A stretch of DNA of 64,000 bases from Mycolicibacter senuensis. GTDB taxonomy: Bacteria; Actinomycetota; Actinomycetes; Mycobacteriales; Mycobacteriaceae. Position 1 is the first letter of the stretch. Each line of letters opens with the position of its first letter. The notes beneath the pieces are model-generated. The model searched no databases and was not told the origin of the DNA. It saw nothing but the letters and a program-made list of their open reading frames with translations. The stretch covers positions 62,001 to 126,000 of the forward strand of contig NZ_LQPS01000028.1 of NCBI RefSeq assembly GCF_002101885.1, given 5' to 3'. Of the stretch, positions 35,694 to 47,246 are shown piece by piece. The translations under genes and the position numbers were made by a program.

Positions 35694-36586
35694 TGATCGG
35701 CTTCATCGGCCTGGGAAACATGGGCTTTCCGATGGCAGGCCGACTGGCCGCAGCCGGTCGCGACCTGGTGGTCTACGACACCCGCGGCGACGTGATCGAC
35801 CGCGCAACGAAGTTCGGCGCCCATGCGGCATCCTCCCCGCAGCAGGTGGCCGACCGGGCGGAGATCGTGCTGGCCAGTCTGCCGTCGGTGCAGGCGTCCT
35901 CGGCGGTCGCCGAATCGGTGGCAGGCGGCGCGAAGATCAAGCTGTTCATCGACCTTTCAACCGTGGGAACCACTGCCGCGCAGCACAATCACGCCACGCT
36001 GCAGGCCGGCGGCGTCGCCGCGCTGGACGCCCCGGTCAGCGGCGGCGTGGGCGGGGCGACACAGGGCAGCCTGGCCATCATGGTCTCCGGGCCGCGCGCC
36101 GCGTTCGACACCGCCAAGGTGCTGTTGGAAGAGCTCGGCCGTCCGTTCTTCGTCGACGAGAAACCCGGCGCCGCCCAGACGATGAAACTGGTCAACAACC
36201 TGATGGCGGCCACCACGCTGGCCGCCACCGCCGAAGTCATGGTGATGGGCGTCAAGGCCGGCCTCGACCCGCAGGTGATGATCGATGTGCTCAATGCGGG
36301 CTCGGGTGGAACCCATGCCAGCCGCGACAAGTTCCCGAAAGCGGTGCTGCCCAGGACATTCGACTACGGGTTCGCGACCGGGCTGATGGTCAAGGACATA
36401 CGGCTCTACCTGGACGAGGCCAGCGCCCTGGGCCTGCCGAGGCAACTCGCCGACGCGGTGGCCGCCCTGTGGGAGTCGACGTTGCGTGACGAGGGCCCCG
36501 AATCCGACTTCACCTCCATCGTCAAGGTGTTGGAGAGAACCGCCGGGGTGACCGTGGGCGACTCAGAAGAAGTCGTTGAACAGTAA
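35693..36586 (+). CDS. 3-hydroxyisobutyrate dehydrogenase-family oxidoreductase
   Basis: A 297-residue beta-hydroxyacid dehydrogenase. It has the NAD(P) motif MIGFIGLGNMGFPMAGRL at the very start, the substrate motif DAPVSGGVGGATQGSLAIMV, and the catalytic lysine region MKLVNNLMAATT. The ATG at 35693 is fixed by the N-terminal Rossmann motif, though the frame is open for 83 codons upstream. Family members oxidise 3-hydroxyisobutyrate, tartronate semialdehyde or similar small hydroxy acids. The last 24 bp overlap the convergent hydrolase gene. Confidence 0.88.
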   Translation: MIGFIGLGNMGFPMAGRLAAAGRDLVVYDTRGDVIDRATKFGAHAASSPQQVADRAEIVLASLPSVQASSAVAESVAGGAKIKLFIDLSTVGTTAAQHNHATLQAGGVAALDAPVSGGVGGATQGSLAIMVSGPRAAFDTAKVLLEELGRPFFVDEKPGAAQTMKLVNNLMAATTLAATAEVMVMGVKAGLDPQVMIDVLNAGSGGTHASRDKFPKAVLPRTFDYGFATGLMVKDIRLYLDEASALGLPRQLADAVAALWESTLRDEGPESDFTSIVKVLERTAGVTVGDSEEVVEQ

Positions 36587-37555
36587 TTGCAGTGAGTCCC
36601 AGAGGCTCTCGAACAGGCCGCTGTTGGCGGCCCCGCCGCTGAACACCGCGTCGAGCCAGGCGGTGAGGCCGTTGATGTCGCTGTCGTCGATGTTGACGTA
36701 GGTCAGCGCGCCGTCGACCGTCGTGGTCGCGTCGGCGACCTGCTCCGGCGTCAGCCCGAAGTACTCCACGTGCGGCCCTAATATGCTCAGCAGCGCGCCC
36801 CACAGGCCCTCGGAGGCGTAGACGTCCAGGAAGTTGGGGATCGGATCGTCGGGCAGGCTGTAAATGGTTGCCGGGTACAGATCATTCGGCGTCAAATTGC
36901 CCAGGACGTCGGTCGTCCCGGCAAGATTCAGGAGATAGTTCGTCAGGCTCGGGCCGAGTATCGCGGCCATGGCTGCTTCCAGGTGCTGCCAGATGCCGTC
37001 CGGGGTGGAGGGGTCGCCGATGAACACGAAGTGCAGCGAATCGAGCGGGACGCCTGCTTCGGCGAGTCGGGTCATGGCGATCGACTCGGCGGTGGCGCTT
37101 TGGGAGTAGCCGAAGATCGTCAGCGGATGTTCGGCGTCGAATGCGCCGGGGTTGGCGTCGAATTGGTTCTGCACGGCGAGCACGATCGCCGACGCGGCCG
37201 TGAGGCTGCTCGGTCCCTGCTGGATCAGTTGCGGTGTCGTGAGCACCTGAAGTGGGGCGCTGCACGGGTCGGTGCCGTCCATATAGCAGACCGTGGAGTC
37301 GGTTGATCCGCCGTTGAACCCCAACGGGTTCAGGTACAGGTTCTCGACGGTCCGCGCGTATTCCGGTGAGGGCGTCGGTTGGGTGGTTCCCCCGAGGATG
37401 AGCGCCGTTAGGCTGCCCGCCAGCGGGCCTTCGGCGGCCAGCAGCGTCGCGGCGGCGTGCACCGACGAACCGATCCCCACGCCGGCCGTGGCCGCCATCA
37501 TGGCGACCACGCCGGCCTGCGCAACCGTGCTCTTGATCCCGCCCCGTTTTCTCAC
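36563..37555 (-). CDS. PE-PPE-domain hydrolase without PE/PPE head, copy 2
   Basis: 330 residues, clearly paralogous to the gene at 34185 along the whole length (TALILGGTTQPTPSPEYART, GGSTDSTVCYMDGTDPCSAP, TIFGYSQSATAESIAMTRL). Here the nucleophile elbow is the canonical G-Y-S-Q-S. A signal-like hydrophobic segment (about 10-40) precedes the domain, and no PE or PPE domain is present. Esterase activity on short acyl chains is known for the domain family; the physiological substrate is unknown. The 3' end overlaps the convergent dehydrogenase gene by 24 bp. The pair of copies brackets the CMD/dehydrogenase operon. Confidence 0.82.
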   Translation of the reverse strand: MRKRGGIKSTVAQAGVVAMMAATAGVGIGSSVHAAATLLAAEGPLAGSLTALILGGTTQPTPSPEYARTVENLYLNPLGFNGGSTDSTVCYMDGTDPCSAPLQVLTTPQLIQQGPSSLTAASAIVLAVQNQFDANPGAFDAEHPLTIFGYSQSATAESIAMTRLAEAGVPLDSLHFVFIGDPSTPDGIWQHLEAAMAAILGPSLTNYLLNLAGTTDVLGNLTPNDLYPATIYSLPDDPIPNFLDVYASEGLWGALLSILGPHVEYFGLTPEQVADATTTVDGALTYVNIDDSDINGLTAWLDAVFSGGAANSGLFESLWDSLQLLFNDFF

Positions 37556-37622
37556 CGCTTTTGCTTATCACACGCTGATATTGCGTTCGGGGGTTTTTGC
37601 GATCGCCGACGCCGGCGAAAGT

Positions 37623-37934
37623 TCAGAGCGTGTCGGGGCACAGGTTGTGCTGCGCGGCGCTGATCAGCATGCGGCCCTTCTCGACGTCATTCGGGCTCAC
37701 CTGGGCCAGCGTCTGTTCGGGCTTCTCGCCCAGATGCAGCCGGTTGCATGCCATCCACCCGTTCGCCACGACCACACCATCGGGCAGCTGGGCGTCGCCG
37801 ACCGTCAAACCGGGGAAGCCGTTGGCTCGCAGTTCATTGAGGAACCCTTCCTCGTCGGCGCTGGCCAGCGGCGCGCCGAGGAAGCCGAGGGCGCATCCCA
37901 TCGCGAGGGTCCCGAACAGAAGCTGATTACGCAT
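37623..37934 (-). CDS. DUF732-type small secreted protein
   Basis: 103 residues with a signal peptide (MRNQLLFGTLAMGCALGFLGAPLASA|DE) and a mature part of the DUF732 type: DEEGFLNELRANGF, a WMACNRL segment, and a second cysteine in AQHNLCPDTL. Such proteins are abundant in mycobacteria, secreted, small and of unknown function; the two cysteines probably form a disulfide. It is transcribed away from whiB3's side and stands alone between the PE-PPE hydrolase and another small secreted gene. Confidence 0.75.
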   Translation of the reverse strand: MRNQLLFGTLAMGCALGFLGAPLASADEEGFLNELRANGFPGLTVGDAQLPDGVVVANGWMACNRLHLGEKPEQTLAQVSPNDVEKGRMLISAAQHNLCPDTL

Positions 37935-38017
37935 GTGATTCCCCTCGCCGTCGACGGCCTGCGCCGTGAGGAAGCGTAACGGTGTTGCGGTCGGCGAAAC
38001 CGGATAACGGCGCGATT

Positions 38018-38281
38018 TCAGCCCAGTGGGGTCACCGTCCCGCCGGGCTGCAGACCGCCGGGACGGTACGGCCCGGTCAGCAGCGAGGGGGAGGGGGCGA
38101 ACGCACCGACCAGCTGGCCGGTGTCGGGGCAGTAGTAGACGTCGCTCAGATCGCCGCAGAGCCGCTGGTCGGAGCAGCGGGCCGGATCAACACCGGCCGC
38201 GGCAACCGGGCCGGCGCCGAGCGCGGCGGAAAGCGCTGCCAGCGCGGCGAGGCCGGACACCATGACGGGTGCAGGTTTCAT
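38018..38281 (-). CDS. Small secreted protein, cysteine-containing
   Basis: 87 residues starting at MKPAPVMVSGLAALAALSAA, a good Sec signal peptide ending near GPVAAA. The mature part has three cysteines (ARCSDQRLCGDLSDVYYCPD) close together and a proline/glycine-rich tail (PYRPGGLQPGGTVTPLG). No domain is recognised. The ATG at 38281 is preferred over an upstream in-frame ATG at 38311 because the signal peptide then begins at residue 2. Confidence 0.6.
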   Translation of the reverse strand: MKPAPVMVSGLAALAALSAALGAGPVAAAGVDPARCSDQRLCGDLSDVYYCPDTGQLVGAFAPSPSLLTGPYRPGGLQPGGTVTPLG

Positions 38282-38326
38282 ACCCGCGATCCAACCCGAG
38301 GGGCCCGACAAGCCATCGCGCAGCGA

Positions 38327-38352
38327 ACAGCCCCCGAATCAACGGGGGCTGT
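38327..38352 (-). terminator. Hairpin terminator after whiB3
   Basis: ACAGCCCCCG (38327-38336) and CGGGGGCTGT (38343-38352) form a perfect 10-bp stem with a 6-nt loop, 36 nt beyond the whiB3 stop. There is no U tract. Confidence 0.75.
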
Positions 38353-38388
38353 CGCGATTCTGTCCGAGGTCCGCCGGTGTGACGCCGC

Positions 38389-38676
38389 TCAGCCGCTGGG
38401 CCGCAGGCAGCGCAGCGCGGCGTGCCGCTCGGATTCGGACATGCCGCCCCAGATCCCGTAGGGCTCACCGACGGCAAGCGCGTGCGCACGGCACTGTTCC
38501 ATCACCGGGCACCTGCGGCACCACCGCTTGGCGTTCTGCTCCCGCTGCGCCCGGGCCCGGCCGCGCTCCCCGTCGGGCGGAAAGAACACCGAGGAGTCAA
38601 GGCCGCGGCACGCTCCTCGGAGTTGCCAGTCCCATACGTCCGCATTGCGGCCGGGCAGCTGCTCAACCTGTGCCAT
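38389..38676 (-). CDS. whiB3: Redox-sensing transcription factor WhiB3
   Basis: A 95-residue Wbl protein. Four cysteines for the [4Fe-4S] cluster are visible: RGACRGLD, RWCRRCPVMEQC, in the C-x(n)-CxxC-x5-C pattern. The turn motif GIWGGMSESER follows. The start MAQVEQLPGRNADVWDWQL matches the WhiB3 N-terminus as I recall it, and AGAGGGG lies 5 nt upstream. WhiB3 senses NO and oxygen and controls lipid and redox genes. A much longer frame continues upstream in antisense to the next gene and is not used. A hairpin resembling an attenuator lies in its leader. Confidence 0.93.
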   Translation of the reverse strand: MAQVEQLPGRNADVWDWQLRGACRGLDSSVFFPPDGERGRARAQREQNAKRWCRRCPVMEQCRAHALAVGEPYGIWGGMSESERHAALRCLRPSG

Positions 38677-38746
38677 GGGAGCCCCTCTCAAACGCTGGTC
38701 GACCGGATCGGTTGCGGCCGTTGAGGTGTCTGGTGGTACGCGTAAA

Positions 38747-38772
38747 ACAGCGCCGGCTGCGTCCGGCGCTGT
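38747..38772 (-). promoter_or_regulatory. Terminator-like hairpin in the whiB3 leader
   Basis: ACAGCGCCGG and CCGGCGCTGT form a perfect 10-bp stem with a 6-nt loop. On the whiB3 strand it is followed directly by TTTTAC. It lies 70-96 nt upstream of the whiB3 start and downstream of a possible -10 TAACTT, so transcripts would cross it. It could be an attenuator. Confidence 0.55.
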
Positions 38773-38916
38773 GGGGACCGTAACCAAAGCGTCTGAAGTT
38801 AGGCCTACGTAACTGTTAAGAAAGGCTGGCCTGAGTCGATGGACATCCCCTGAGGACGGATGTCCACCAGGGCGGACGGCTGCGAGGTTGGTCCGGGCGC
38901 GTAACGTCGCGCAGCG

Positions 38917-39717
38917 ATGACCGAGGACCCAGACGCGGCGCTGGCCGCCGCCGCCTTCGGCGATGCGCCCGGCCGCTGGCCGCTGCCCGCGGCCAGCACC
39001 CCCCGGCAGCGGTGGCTGCGTGCGGTCGCCGCCGGTGGACAGGGCCGTTACGCCAGCGCCGGCACCGAACTGGCGGCGCTGCTGCGCCAGCGGCCGGCCG
39101 GCCCCCTGGTGTCGCTGGCCCACAGCACGCAGGCGTCGTTCCTGCGCCAGCTCGGTGGGCATGAGCTGGCCCGCGGTCTCGACGGCCGGGCGCTGGCGCT
39201 GGCCTTCAACGAAGTCGACCCGGAGGCCACCGCGGATGCGCTGGTCGGGCTGGCCGCCGACGCCCTGGGCGTGGGACGCTTCGCGGCCTCGGCGGCACTG
39301 CTGGAACGGGTGGGAGAGCTGCCGCCGGGCCCGGCGCGCCTGGCGGTGCGCCGGAACTGGGTGACAGCCGAATTGGCCATGGTCACCGGCGACGGTGCCA
39401 CCGCGGTGCGGCATGCCGAGCAGGCCCTGGAGTTGACTCCCGAGACGATGGCGCGCCACCGGGTGAAAAGCCGGGTGGTGCTGGCCGGGGCGCTGTGCTG
39501 CGCCGGCAACGTCGACAAAGCCTGCGGCGTGGCCGACGCCGCATTGGTGGATGCTGAGCGGCTGGGTCTGGTTCCGCTGCGCTGGGCGCTGGCCTGCATG
39601 TTGATCGACTTGACAGACGTAGCCGGTGCGCGGTGGACCCGCGAGGAGTTGCTGAGGCTACGTGACGATGCCGCCGAGCTGGTGCGTCACCGCGGCGGCA
39701 GGTGGCAGAGCGGCTGA
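38917..39717 (+). CDS. Conserved protein, Rv3415c-like, TPR-type helical repeats
   Basis: 266 residues, rich in Ala, Leu and Gly, with repeated helix-turn-helix stretches (GTELAALLRQRPAGPLVSLA, GLAADALGVGRFAASAALLE, AGALCCAGNVDKACGVADAA) consistent with tetratricopeptide-like repeats. It corresponds in place and character to Rv3415c, which lies next to sigD in M. tuberculosis. TAACGT at 38902-38907 could be the -10 of a leaderless transcript, since it ends 9 nt before the ATG. No catalytic motif is seen. The sigD gene expected downstream is missing. Confidence 0.7.
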   Translation: MTEDPDAALAAAAFGDAPGRWPLPAASTPRQRWLRAVAAGGQGRYASAGTELAALLRQRPAGPLVSLAHSTQASFLRQLGGHELARGLDGRALALAFNEVDPEATADALVGLAADALGVGRFAASAALLERVGELPPGPARLAVRRNWVTAELAMVTGDGATAVRHAEQALELTPETMARHRVKSRVVLAGALCCAGNVDKACGVADAALVDAERLGLVPLRWALACMLIDLTDVAGARWTREELLRLRDDAAELVRHRGGRWQSG

Positions 39718-39725
39718 TCGGCGGC

Positions 39726-41885
<2,160 letters not shown>

Positions 41886-41944
41886 GCAGCCGTCCGTCCC
41901 CGGCACATTCTCGCGTAGCGAAACAGAAACGAGGCTGACCCGTC

Positions 41945-43081
41945 ATGCGTGACATGGTTGAGATCGGTATGGGCCGCACCGCCCGGCGCACCTACGAGCT
42001 CGACGACATCAACATCGTGCCGTCCCGGCGCACGCGCTCCTCCAAGGACGTCTCCACGGCCTGGCAGCTGGATGCCTACCGCCTCGAGATCCCGGTGCTG
42101 GCCCACCCCACCGACGCGCTGGTCTCCCCGGAGTTCGCGATCGAGATGGGGCGCCTCGGCGGTCTGGGGGTGCTCAACGGCGAAGGGCTGATCGGCCGGC
42201 ACGCCGACATCGAGGCCAAGGTCGCCCAGGTCATCGAGGTCGCCGCCAAGGAGCCGGAGCCCGAGGCGTCGATCCGGCTGCTGCAGCAGTTGCACGCCGC
42301 GCCGTTGGACCCCGAGCTGCTCGGTGCCGCGGTGGCGCGGATCAGCGAGGCCGGGGTGACCACCGCGGTGCGGGTGAGCCCGCAGAACGCCGCCGCACTG
42401 ACCCCGGTCCTGGTGGCCGCCGGCGTCGACCTGCTGGTCATCCAGGGCACCATCATCTCCGCCGAGCGGGTCGCGAACAACGGGGAGCCGCTCAACCTCA
42501 AGACGTTCATCTCCGAGCTCGACATCCCGGTGGTGGCCGGCGGCGTGATCGACCACCGCACCGCGCTGCACCTGATGCGCACCGGCGCGGCCGGGGTGAT
42601 CGTCGGCTACGGCTCCACCGCCGGGGTGACCACCTCCGATGAGGTGCTGGGGATCTCGGTGCCGATGGCCACCGCGATCGCCGACGCCGCCGCGGCCCGC
42701 CGGGAGTACCTGGACGAGACCGGCGGGCGTTACGTGCATGTGCTGGCCGACGGCGACATCCACACCTCCGGGGACCTGGCCAAGGCGATCGCCTGCGGCG
42801 CCGACGCGGTGGTGCTGGGCACGCCGCTGGCCGCGGCCGCCGAGGCGCAGGGCGACGGCTGGTATTGGCCGTCAGCGGCCGCGCACCCGTCGCTGCCGCG
42901 GGGGGCGCTGATGCAGGTCGCCTACGGTGAGCGCCCGGGCCTGGCGCAGGTGCTCGACGGGCCCTCGGACGACCCGTTCGGCTCGTTGAACCTGGTCGGC
43001 GGGCTGCGCCGGTCGATGGCCAAGGCCGGCTACTGCGACCTCAAGGAATTCCAGAAGGTCGGGCTGACCGTCGGCAGTTGA
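41945..43081 (+). CDS. guaB3: GuaB3 family IMP dehydrogenase-related protein
   Basis: 378 residues, TIM barrel without CBS domains. The N-terminus MRDMVEIGMGRTARRTYELDDINIVPS is the GuaB3 signature. In place of the IMPDH cysteine loop the sequence reads VSPQNAAALTPVLVAAGVD, so it lacks the standard nucleophile position seen in GuaB2; related proteins have GMP reductase-like activity in some actinobacteria. It lies 59 nt downstream of guaB2, probably in the same operon. Its role in purine salvage is inferred. Confidence 0.9.
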   Translation: MRDMVEIGMGRTARRTYELDDINIVPSRRTRSSKDVSTAWQLDAYRLEIPVLAHPTDALVSPEFAIEMGRLGGLGVLNGEGLIGRHADIEAKVAQVIEVAAKEPEPEASIRLLQQLHAAPLDPELLGAAVARISEAGVTTAVRVSPQNAAALTPVLVAAGVDLLVIQGTIISAERVANNGEPLNLKTFISELDIPVVAGGVIDHRTALHLMRTGAAGVIVGYGSTAGVTTSDEVLGISVPMATAIADAAAARREYLDETGGRYVHVLADGDIHTSGDLAKAIACGADAVVLGTPLAAAAEAQGDGWYWPSAAAHPSLPRGALMQVAYGERPGLAQVLDGPSDDPFGSLNLVGGLRRSMAKAGYCDLKEFQKVGLTVGS

Positions 43082-43138
43082 GCACCCAGGGTCACCTATC
43101 CGGCCCGGTTACCGGCGAGTAGGGCCATACTGTGAGGC

Positions 43139-44881
43139 ATGCAGCCTGATCGCCAACCTGACTATGACGTCCTCATCATCGGCTCGGGGTTCGGTGGCAG
43201 CGTCAGTGCGCTGCGACTGACCGAGAAGGGTTACCGGGTCGGTGTTTTGGAGGCGGGCCGCCGCTACGCCGACCCGGACTTCGCCAAGAACTCCTGGCAC
43301 CTGCGGGAATTCCTGTGGGCGCCCAAGCTGGGTTGCTACGGCATCCAGCGGATCCACCTGCTCAACAACGTCATGGTGCTGGCCGGCGCCGGGGTGGGCG
43401 GCGGATCGCTGAACTACGCCAACACCCTCTACGTCCCGCCGGAGCCGTTCTTCGCCGACAAGCAGTGGGCGCACATCACCGACTGGCGCGCCGAACTCAT
43501 GCCGCACTACGACCAGGCCCAGCGAATGCTCGGGGTGGTCAAGAACCCGACGTTCACCGACGCCGACCGCATCGTCAAGCAGGTCGCCGACGACATGGGA
43601 GTCGGTGACACGTTCGTGCCCACACCCGTCGGGGTGTTCTTCGGCGAGGGCGGCGAGAAGACCCCGGGCAAGACGGTGGCCGACCCCTACTTCGGCGGCG
43701 CCGGCCCGCAGCGAACCGGTTGCCTCGAGTGCGGCGAGTGCATGACGGGCTGCCGCTGGGGCGCCAAGAACACCCTGGTGAAGAACTACCTGTACCTCGC
43801 GGAATCAGCGGGCGCGCAAGTGCATCCGATGACGACCGTGACCGCCTTCGAGCAGGACGACGACGGGCTGTGGCAGGTGCGGACGGTGCGCACCGGGCTG
43901 CGGGTGCGCCGGCACCGCAAGACCTTCACCGCCCGGTACCTGGTCCTGGCCGCCGGCACCTACAACACCCAGAAGCTGCTGTTCAAGATGCGGGACAGCG
44001 GAAGACTGAGCAAGCTGTCGAGCCAACTGGGGGTACTTACCCGCACCAACTCCGAATCGATCGTCGGCGCAGCAACCTTGAAGGTCAATCCGGATTTGGA
44101 TCTGACCCACGGGGTGGCGATCACCTCTTCGATCCATCCCACCGCCGACACCCACGTCGAACCGGTCCGCTACGGCAAGGGCTCCAACGCGATGGGCCTG
44201 TTGCAGACCCTGATGACCGACGGCCCGAGCCCCGCGGGCTCACAAAGCACCGACGTCCCACGCTGGCGGCAACTGGTGGATCAGGCCCGCGAAGACCCCG
44301 CGCACATCGTGCGGCTGCTCAACCCGAAACAGTGGAGCGAGCGCACGGTGATCGCGCTGGTCATGCAGCACCTGGACAACTCGATCACCACCTTCACCCG
44401 ACGCGGCAGACTGGGCATCCGCCGCTACACCAGCAAGCAGGGCCACGGCGAGCCGAACCCGAGCTGGATCCCGGTCGGCAACGAGGTCACCCGGCGCATC
44501 GCCGCCAAGATCGACGGCGTGGCCGGCGGCACCTGGGGCGAGTTGTTCAACATTCCGCTCACCGCGCACTTCCTGGGTGGGGCGGCGATCGGGGACAGTC
44601 CCGAGCACGGCGTCATCGATCCCTACCAGCGGGTGTACGGCTACCCGACGCTGTCGGTGGCCGACGGTGCGGCGGTCTCGGCCAACCTCGGCGTCAACCC
44701 GTCGCTGTCGATCACCGCGCAGGCCGAGCGGGCCGCGTCGCTGTGGCCGAACAAGGGTGAGGCCGACCAGCGGCCGGCCCAGGGCGAGCCCTACCGGCGG
44801 CTGGAGCCGATCGCGCCGAAGAACCCGGCGGTACCCGATCAGGCCGTCGGCGCGCTGCGCTGGGCCTCCGGCATCGGCTGA
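43139..44881 (+). CDS. choD: GMC-family cholesterol oxidase-like protein
   Basis: 580 residues. The FAD-binding Rossmann motif YDVLIIGSGFGGSVSALRLT is at the N-terminus, GVGGGSLNYANTLY is a flavin-contact segment, and the C-terminal motif is GYPTLSVADGAAVSANLGVN. A cysteine cluster CLECGECMTGCRWGAKN (about residues 200-216) is unusual for classical GMC oxidases and typical of this mycobacterial group. It matches Rv3409c in position, after guaB3. Despite the name, cholesterol oxidase activity of ChoD-type proteins is debated. CATACTGTG just upstream may be a -10 for a short leader. Confidence 0.88.
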   Translation: MQPDRQPDYDVLIIGSGFGGSVSALRLTEKGYRVGVLEAGRRYADPDFAKNSWHLREFLWAPKLGCYGIQRIHLLNNVMVLAGAGVGGGSLNYANTLYVPPEPFFADKQWAHITDWRAELMPHYDQAQRMLGVVKNPTFTDADRIVKQVADDMGVGDTFVPTPVGVFFGEGGEKTPGKTVADPYFGGAGPQRTGCLECGECMTGCRWGAKNTLVKNYLYLAESAGAQVHPMTTVTAFEQDDDGLWQVRTVRTGLRVRRHRKTFTARYLVLAAGTYNTQKLLFKMRDSGRLSKLSSQLGVLTRTNSESIVGAATLKVNPDLDLTHGVAITSSIHPTADTHVEPVRYGKGSNAMGLLQTLMTDGPSPAGSQSTDVPRWRQLVDQAREDPAHIVRLLNPKQWSERTVIALVMQHLDNSITTFTRRGRLGIRRYTSKQGHGEPNPSWIPVGNEVTRRIAAKIDGVAGGTWGELFNIPLTAHFLGGAAIGDSPEHGVIDPYQRVYGYPTLSVADGAAVSANLGVNPSLSITAQAERAASLWPNKGEADQRPAQGEPYRRLEPIAPKNPAVPDQAVGALRWASGIG

Positions 44882-44885
44882 GGCG

Positions 44886-47246
44886 TCACCGCGCGAACTG
44901 GCGCCGGTGGGCGGGCGCGCGGCCGGGCGGCTGCATCGGTGGCGGCAGCAGCGGCTCGCGCGGACACGCCGGCACCGTGGTGGGTGCCTGTGTGCTCAGT
45001 TCGAGTTCCTTGCCGGCATGGTGGATCGTCAGCCGGCCGTCCGGGCCGTCGCGCAGGGTGTAGCTGACCTCGTCGTCGGTGGCGCTGACCGTCACGCGGA
45101 ATCCCTTCCAGCGCAACCGGAATCGCAGGCGTGAAATCCCCTCGGGCAAAGCCGGGTTCAGCGTCAGCACGCCCTGGTCGTCACGCAGCCCGCCGAACCC
45201 GGCCACCAGCGAGAGCCAGGTCCCGGCCAGGGCCGCCAGGTGCAGTCCCTCGCGGGTGTTGTCGTGCAGATCGCGCAGGTCGACGAACGCCGTCTCGTAG
45301 GTGTAGTCGTGGGCCAGCTCCAGGTGCCCCACCTCGGCGCACATCACCGCCTGGGTGCACGCCGACAGTGACGAGTCCCGCACCGTGCGCCGCTCGTAGT
45401 AGTCGACGTTGCGGGCCTTCTGCTCAGGGGTGAACGCGTGGCTGCGCCAGTGCATGGCCAACAGCACGTCGGCCTGCTTGACCACCTGGGCCGGGTACAG
45501 CCGCACGTAGGGCTCGTTGAGCAACAGCGGGTAGGTGGTCCGGTTGTCGAAGTCCCACTCCGCGGCGGAGGTGAAGCCTTCGCACTGCGGGTGAACGCCG
45601 AGCTCCTCGTCGTAGGGGATGTGCGTCGCGTCGGCGGCATCCCGCCAGCCGGCCATCTCCTCGTTGGTGACCCCCAACTCGTGGGCGGCATCGGGGTGGC
45701 GGGCGCATGCCTCGGCGGCGGTGCGCAGGTTGTGGGCGGCCATCAGGTTGGTGAACAGGTTGTCGCGGACGATCGCGGTGTACTCGTCGGGGCCGGTCAC
45801 CCCCGACAGGTGCCACACCCCGTGCCGGTCGTGGTGGCCCAGCGATCGCCACAGCCTGGCCGTCTCGATCAGCACCTCCAGCCCGCACTCGGCCTCCAGG
45901 GAGCCGTCCCCGGTGACGAGCCGGTACTGCTCGAACGCCGCGGCGATGTCGGCGTTGATGTGCCAGGCGGCGGTGCCGGCCGGCCAGTACCCCGAGCATT
46001 CCTGGCCGCGGATCGTCCGCCACGGGAACGCCGCCCCGGCCAGCCCGAGTTCGGTGGCCCGGTCGCGGGCCAGGTCGAGCGTCGAGGACCGCCAGCGCAG
46101 CGCGTCGGCCGCCGCGTGCGGAGCGGTGTAGGTCAGCACCGGGATGATGAAACTCTCACTGTCCCAGAACGTGTGGCCGTCGTATCCGGTGCCGGTCAGT
46201 CCCTTGCTGGGGATCGCCCGGCGTTCGGCGCGGGCGCTGGCCTGCAGCAGGTGGAACAGCGCGAAACGGACCGCCTGCTGGCAGTCCGGGTCGCCGTCGA
46301 CCTCGACGTCGGCGCCGTCCCAGAACTCGTCGAGGTAGGCCCGCTGGGAATCCAGCAGCCCCTGCCAGCCGCTGTAGCGGGCACCGGTCAGCGCCGCGAT
46401 CGCCTGGTCGCGCAGCGCGGGCCGGGACCGCTCACTGGACCAGCCGTAGGCCAGGTACTTGATGATCCGCAGTTGCTGTCCGGGGCGCAGCCCGCACACC
46501 ACGGTGGTCGCGGCCACGTCGGAAATCGCCATGGTGTTGACCTGGACCCGGCCCGGTACCTCGATCTCGTGGTGCATGGCCGCGGCCATCATCAGGTCAC
46601 TGGCCCGGGTGCGGTGCACCAGCACCGCCCCGCGGTCGGTGTTCTCCCGCTCCACGGCCTCCAGCGGGTTGTCCAGGATCGCCGCGACCCGCGGGTCGCC
46701 GGAGGTCGGCGGTTGGTCCTCGTTGGCGACCAACTCGGATTGCACTGTCACACGCGCGAATTCGTCGACCGCCTCGACGACGTATTCGATGGCCGCGACG
46801 CTGCGCTGGGACAGTGACACCAGTCGGGTCGAGTGCACCTTGACCTGTTTGCCGGCCGGGGAGCGCCAGTGCACCCGGCGGGTCAGGGTGCCCGCCCGCA
46901 TGTCCAGGATGCGCTCGTGGTCGACCAGTTCGCCGTAGCGGACGTCGAACGGCTCGTCGTCGACCATCAGCCGCAGGATCTTGCCGTTGGTCACGCTGAC
47001 GACGGTCTGCCCGGCCTGCGGATAGCCGTACCCGGCTTCGGCGTAGGGCAGCGGTCGCACCTCGTAGAACGAGTTCAGGTAGGTGCCGGGCAGGCCGTAC
47101 GGCTCGCCCTCGTCGAGGTTGCCGCGCAAGCCGATGTGCCCGTTGGACAGCGTGAACAGCGATTCGGTCTGCCCGAGCAGATCCAGGTCGAGCCCGATTT
47201 CGCGGATCTGCCACGGTTCGATCGGAAAATAGTCCTCAGGAATCAT
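44886..47246 (-). CDS. Glycoside hydrolase family 65 protein (trehalose/maltose phosphorylase-like)
   Basis: 786 residues. The N-terminal beta-sandwich begins [20 protein letters not shown], typical of GH65. The catalytic (alpha/alpha)6 barrel includes [33 protein letters not shown] and the general-acid region [15 protein letters not shown]. It is the counterpart of Rv3401. GH65 enzymes split alpha-glucosides such as trehalose or maltose with phosphate to give beta-glucose-1-phosphate. The preceding HAD gene, overlapping by 4 bp, is likely the phosphoglucomutase acting on that product. The actual disaccharide is not predictable. The C-terminal 30 residues are basic and Pro-rich. Confidence 0.9.
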   Translation of the reverse strand: MIPEDYFPIEPWQIREIGLDLDLLGQTESLFTLSNGHIGLRGNLDEGEPYGLPGTYLNSFYEVRPLPYAEAGYGYPQAGQTVVSVTNGKILRLMVDDEPFDVRYGELVDHERILDMRAGTLTRRVHWRSPAGKQVKVHSTRLVSLSQRSVAAIEYVVEAVDEFARVTVQSELVANEDQPPTSGDPRVAAILDNPLEAVERENTDRGAVLVHRTRASDLMMAAAMHHEIEVPGRVQVNTMAISDVAATTVVCGLRPGQQLRIIKYLAYGWSSERSRPALRDQAIAALTGARYSGWQGLLDSQRAYLDEFWDGADVEVDGDPDCQQAVRFALFHLLQASARAERRAIPSKGLTGTGYDGHTFWDSESFIIPVLTYTAPHAAADALRWRSSTLDLARDRATELGLAGAAFPWRTIRGQECSGYWPAGTAAWHINADIAAAFEQYRLVTGDGSLEAECGLEVLIETARLWRSLGHHDRHGVWHLSGVTGPDEYTAIVRDNLFTNLMAAHNLRTAAEACARHPDAAHELGVTNEEMAGWRDAADATHIPYDEELGVHPQCEGFTSAAEWDFDNRTTYPLLLNEPYVRLYPAQVVKQADVLLAMHWRSHAFTPEQKARNVDYYERRTVRDSSLSACTQAVMCAEVGHLELAHDYTYETAFVDLRDLHDNTREGLHLAALAGTWLSLVAGFGGLRDDQGVLTLNPALPEGISRLRFRLRWKGFRVTVSATDDEVSYTLRDGPDGRLTIHHAGKELELSTQAPTTVPACPREPLLPPPMQPPGRAPAHRRQFAR

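Noticed and set aside
38677..39459. Long N-terminal extension of the whiB3 frame
   Set aside because: It runs antisense through the Rv3415c-like gene; the ATG at 38676 has a good ribosome-binding site and gives the normal WhiB3 N-terminus.
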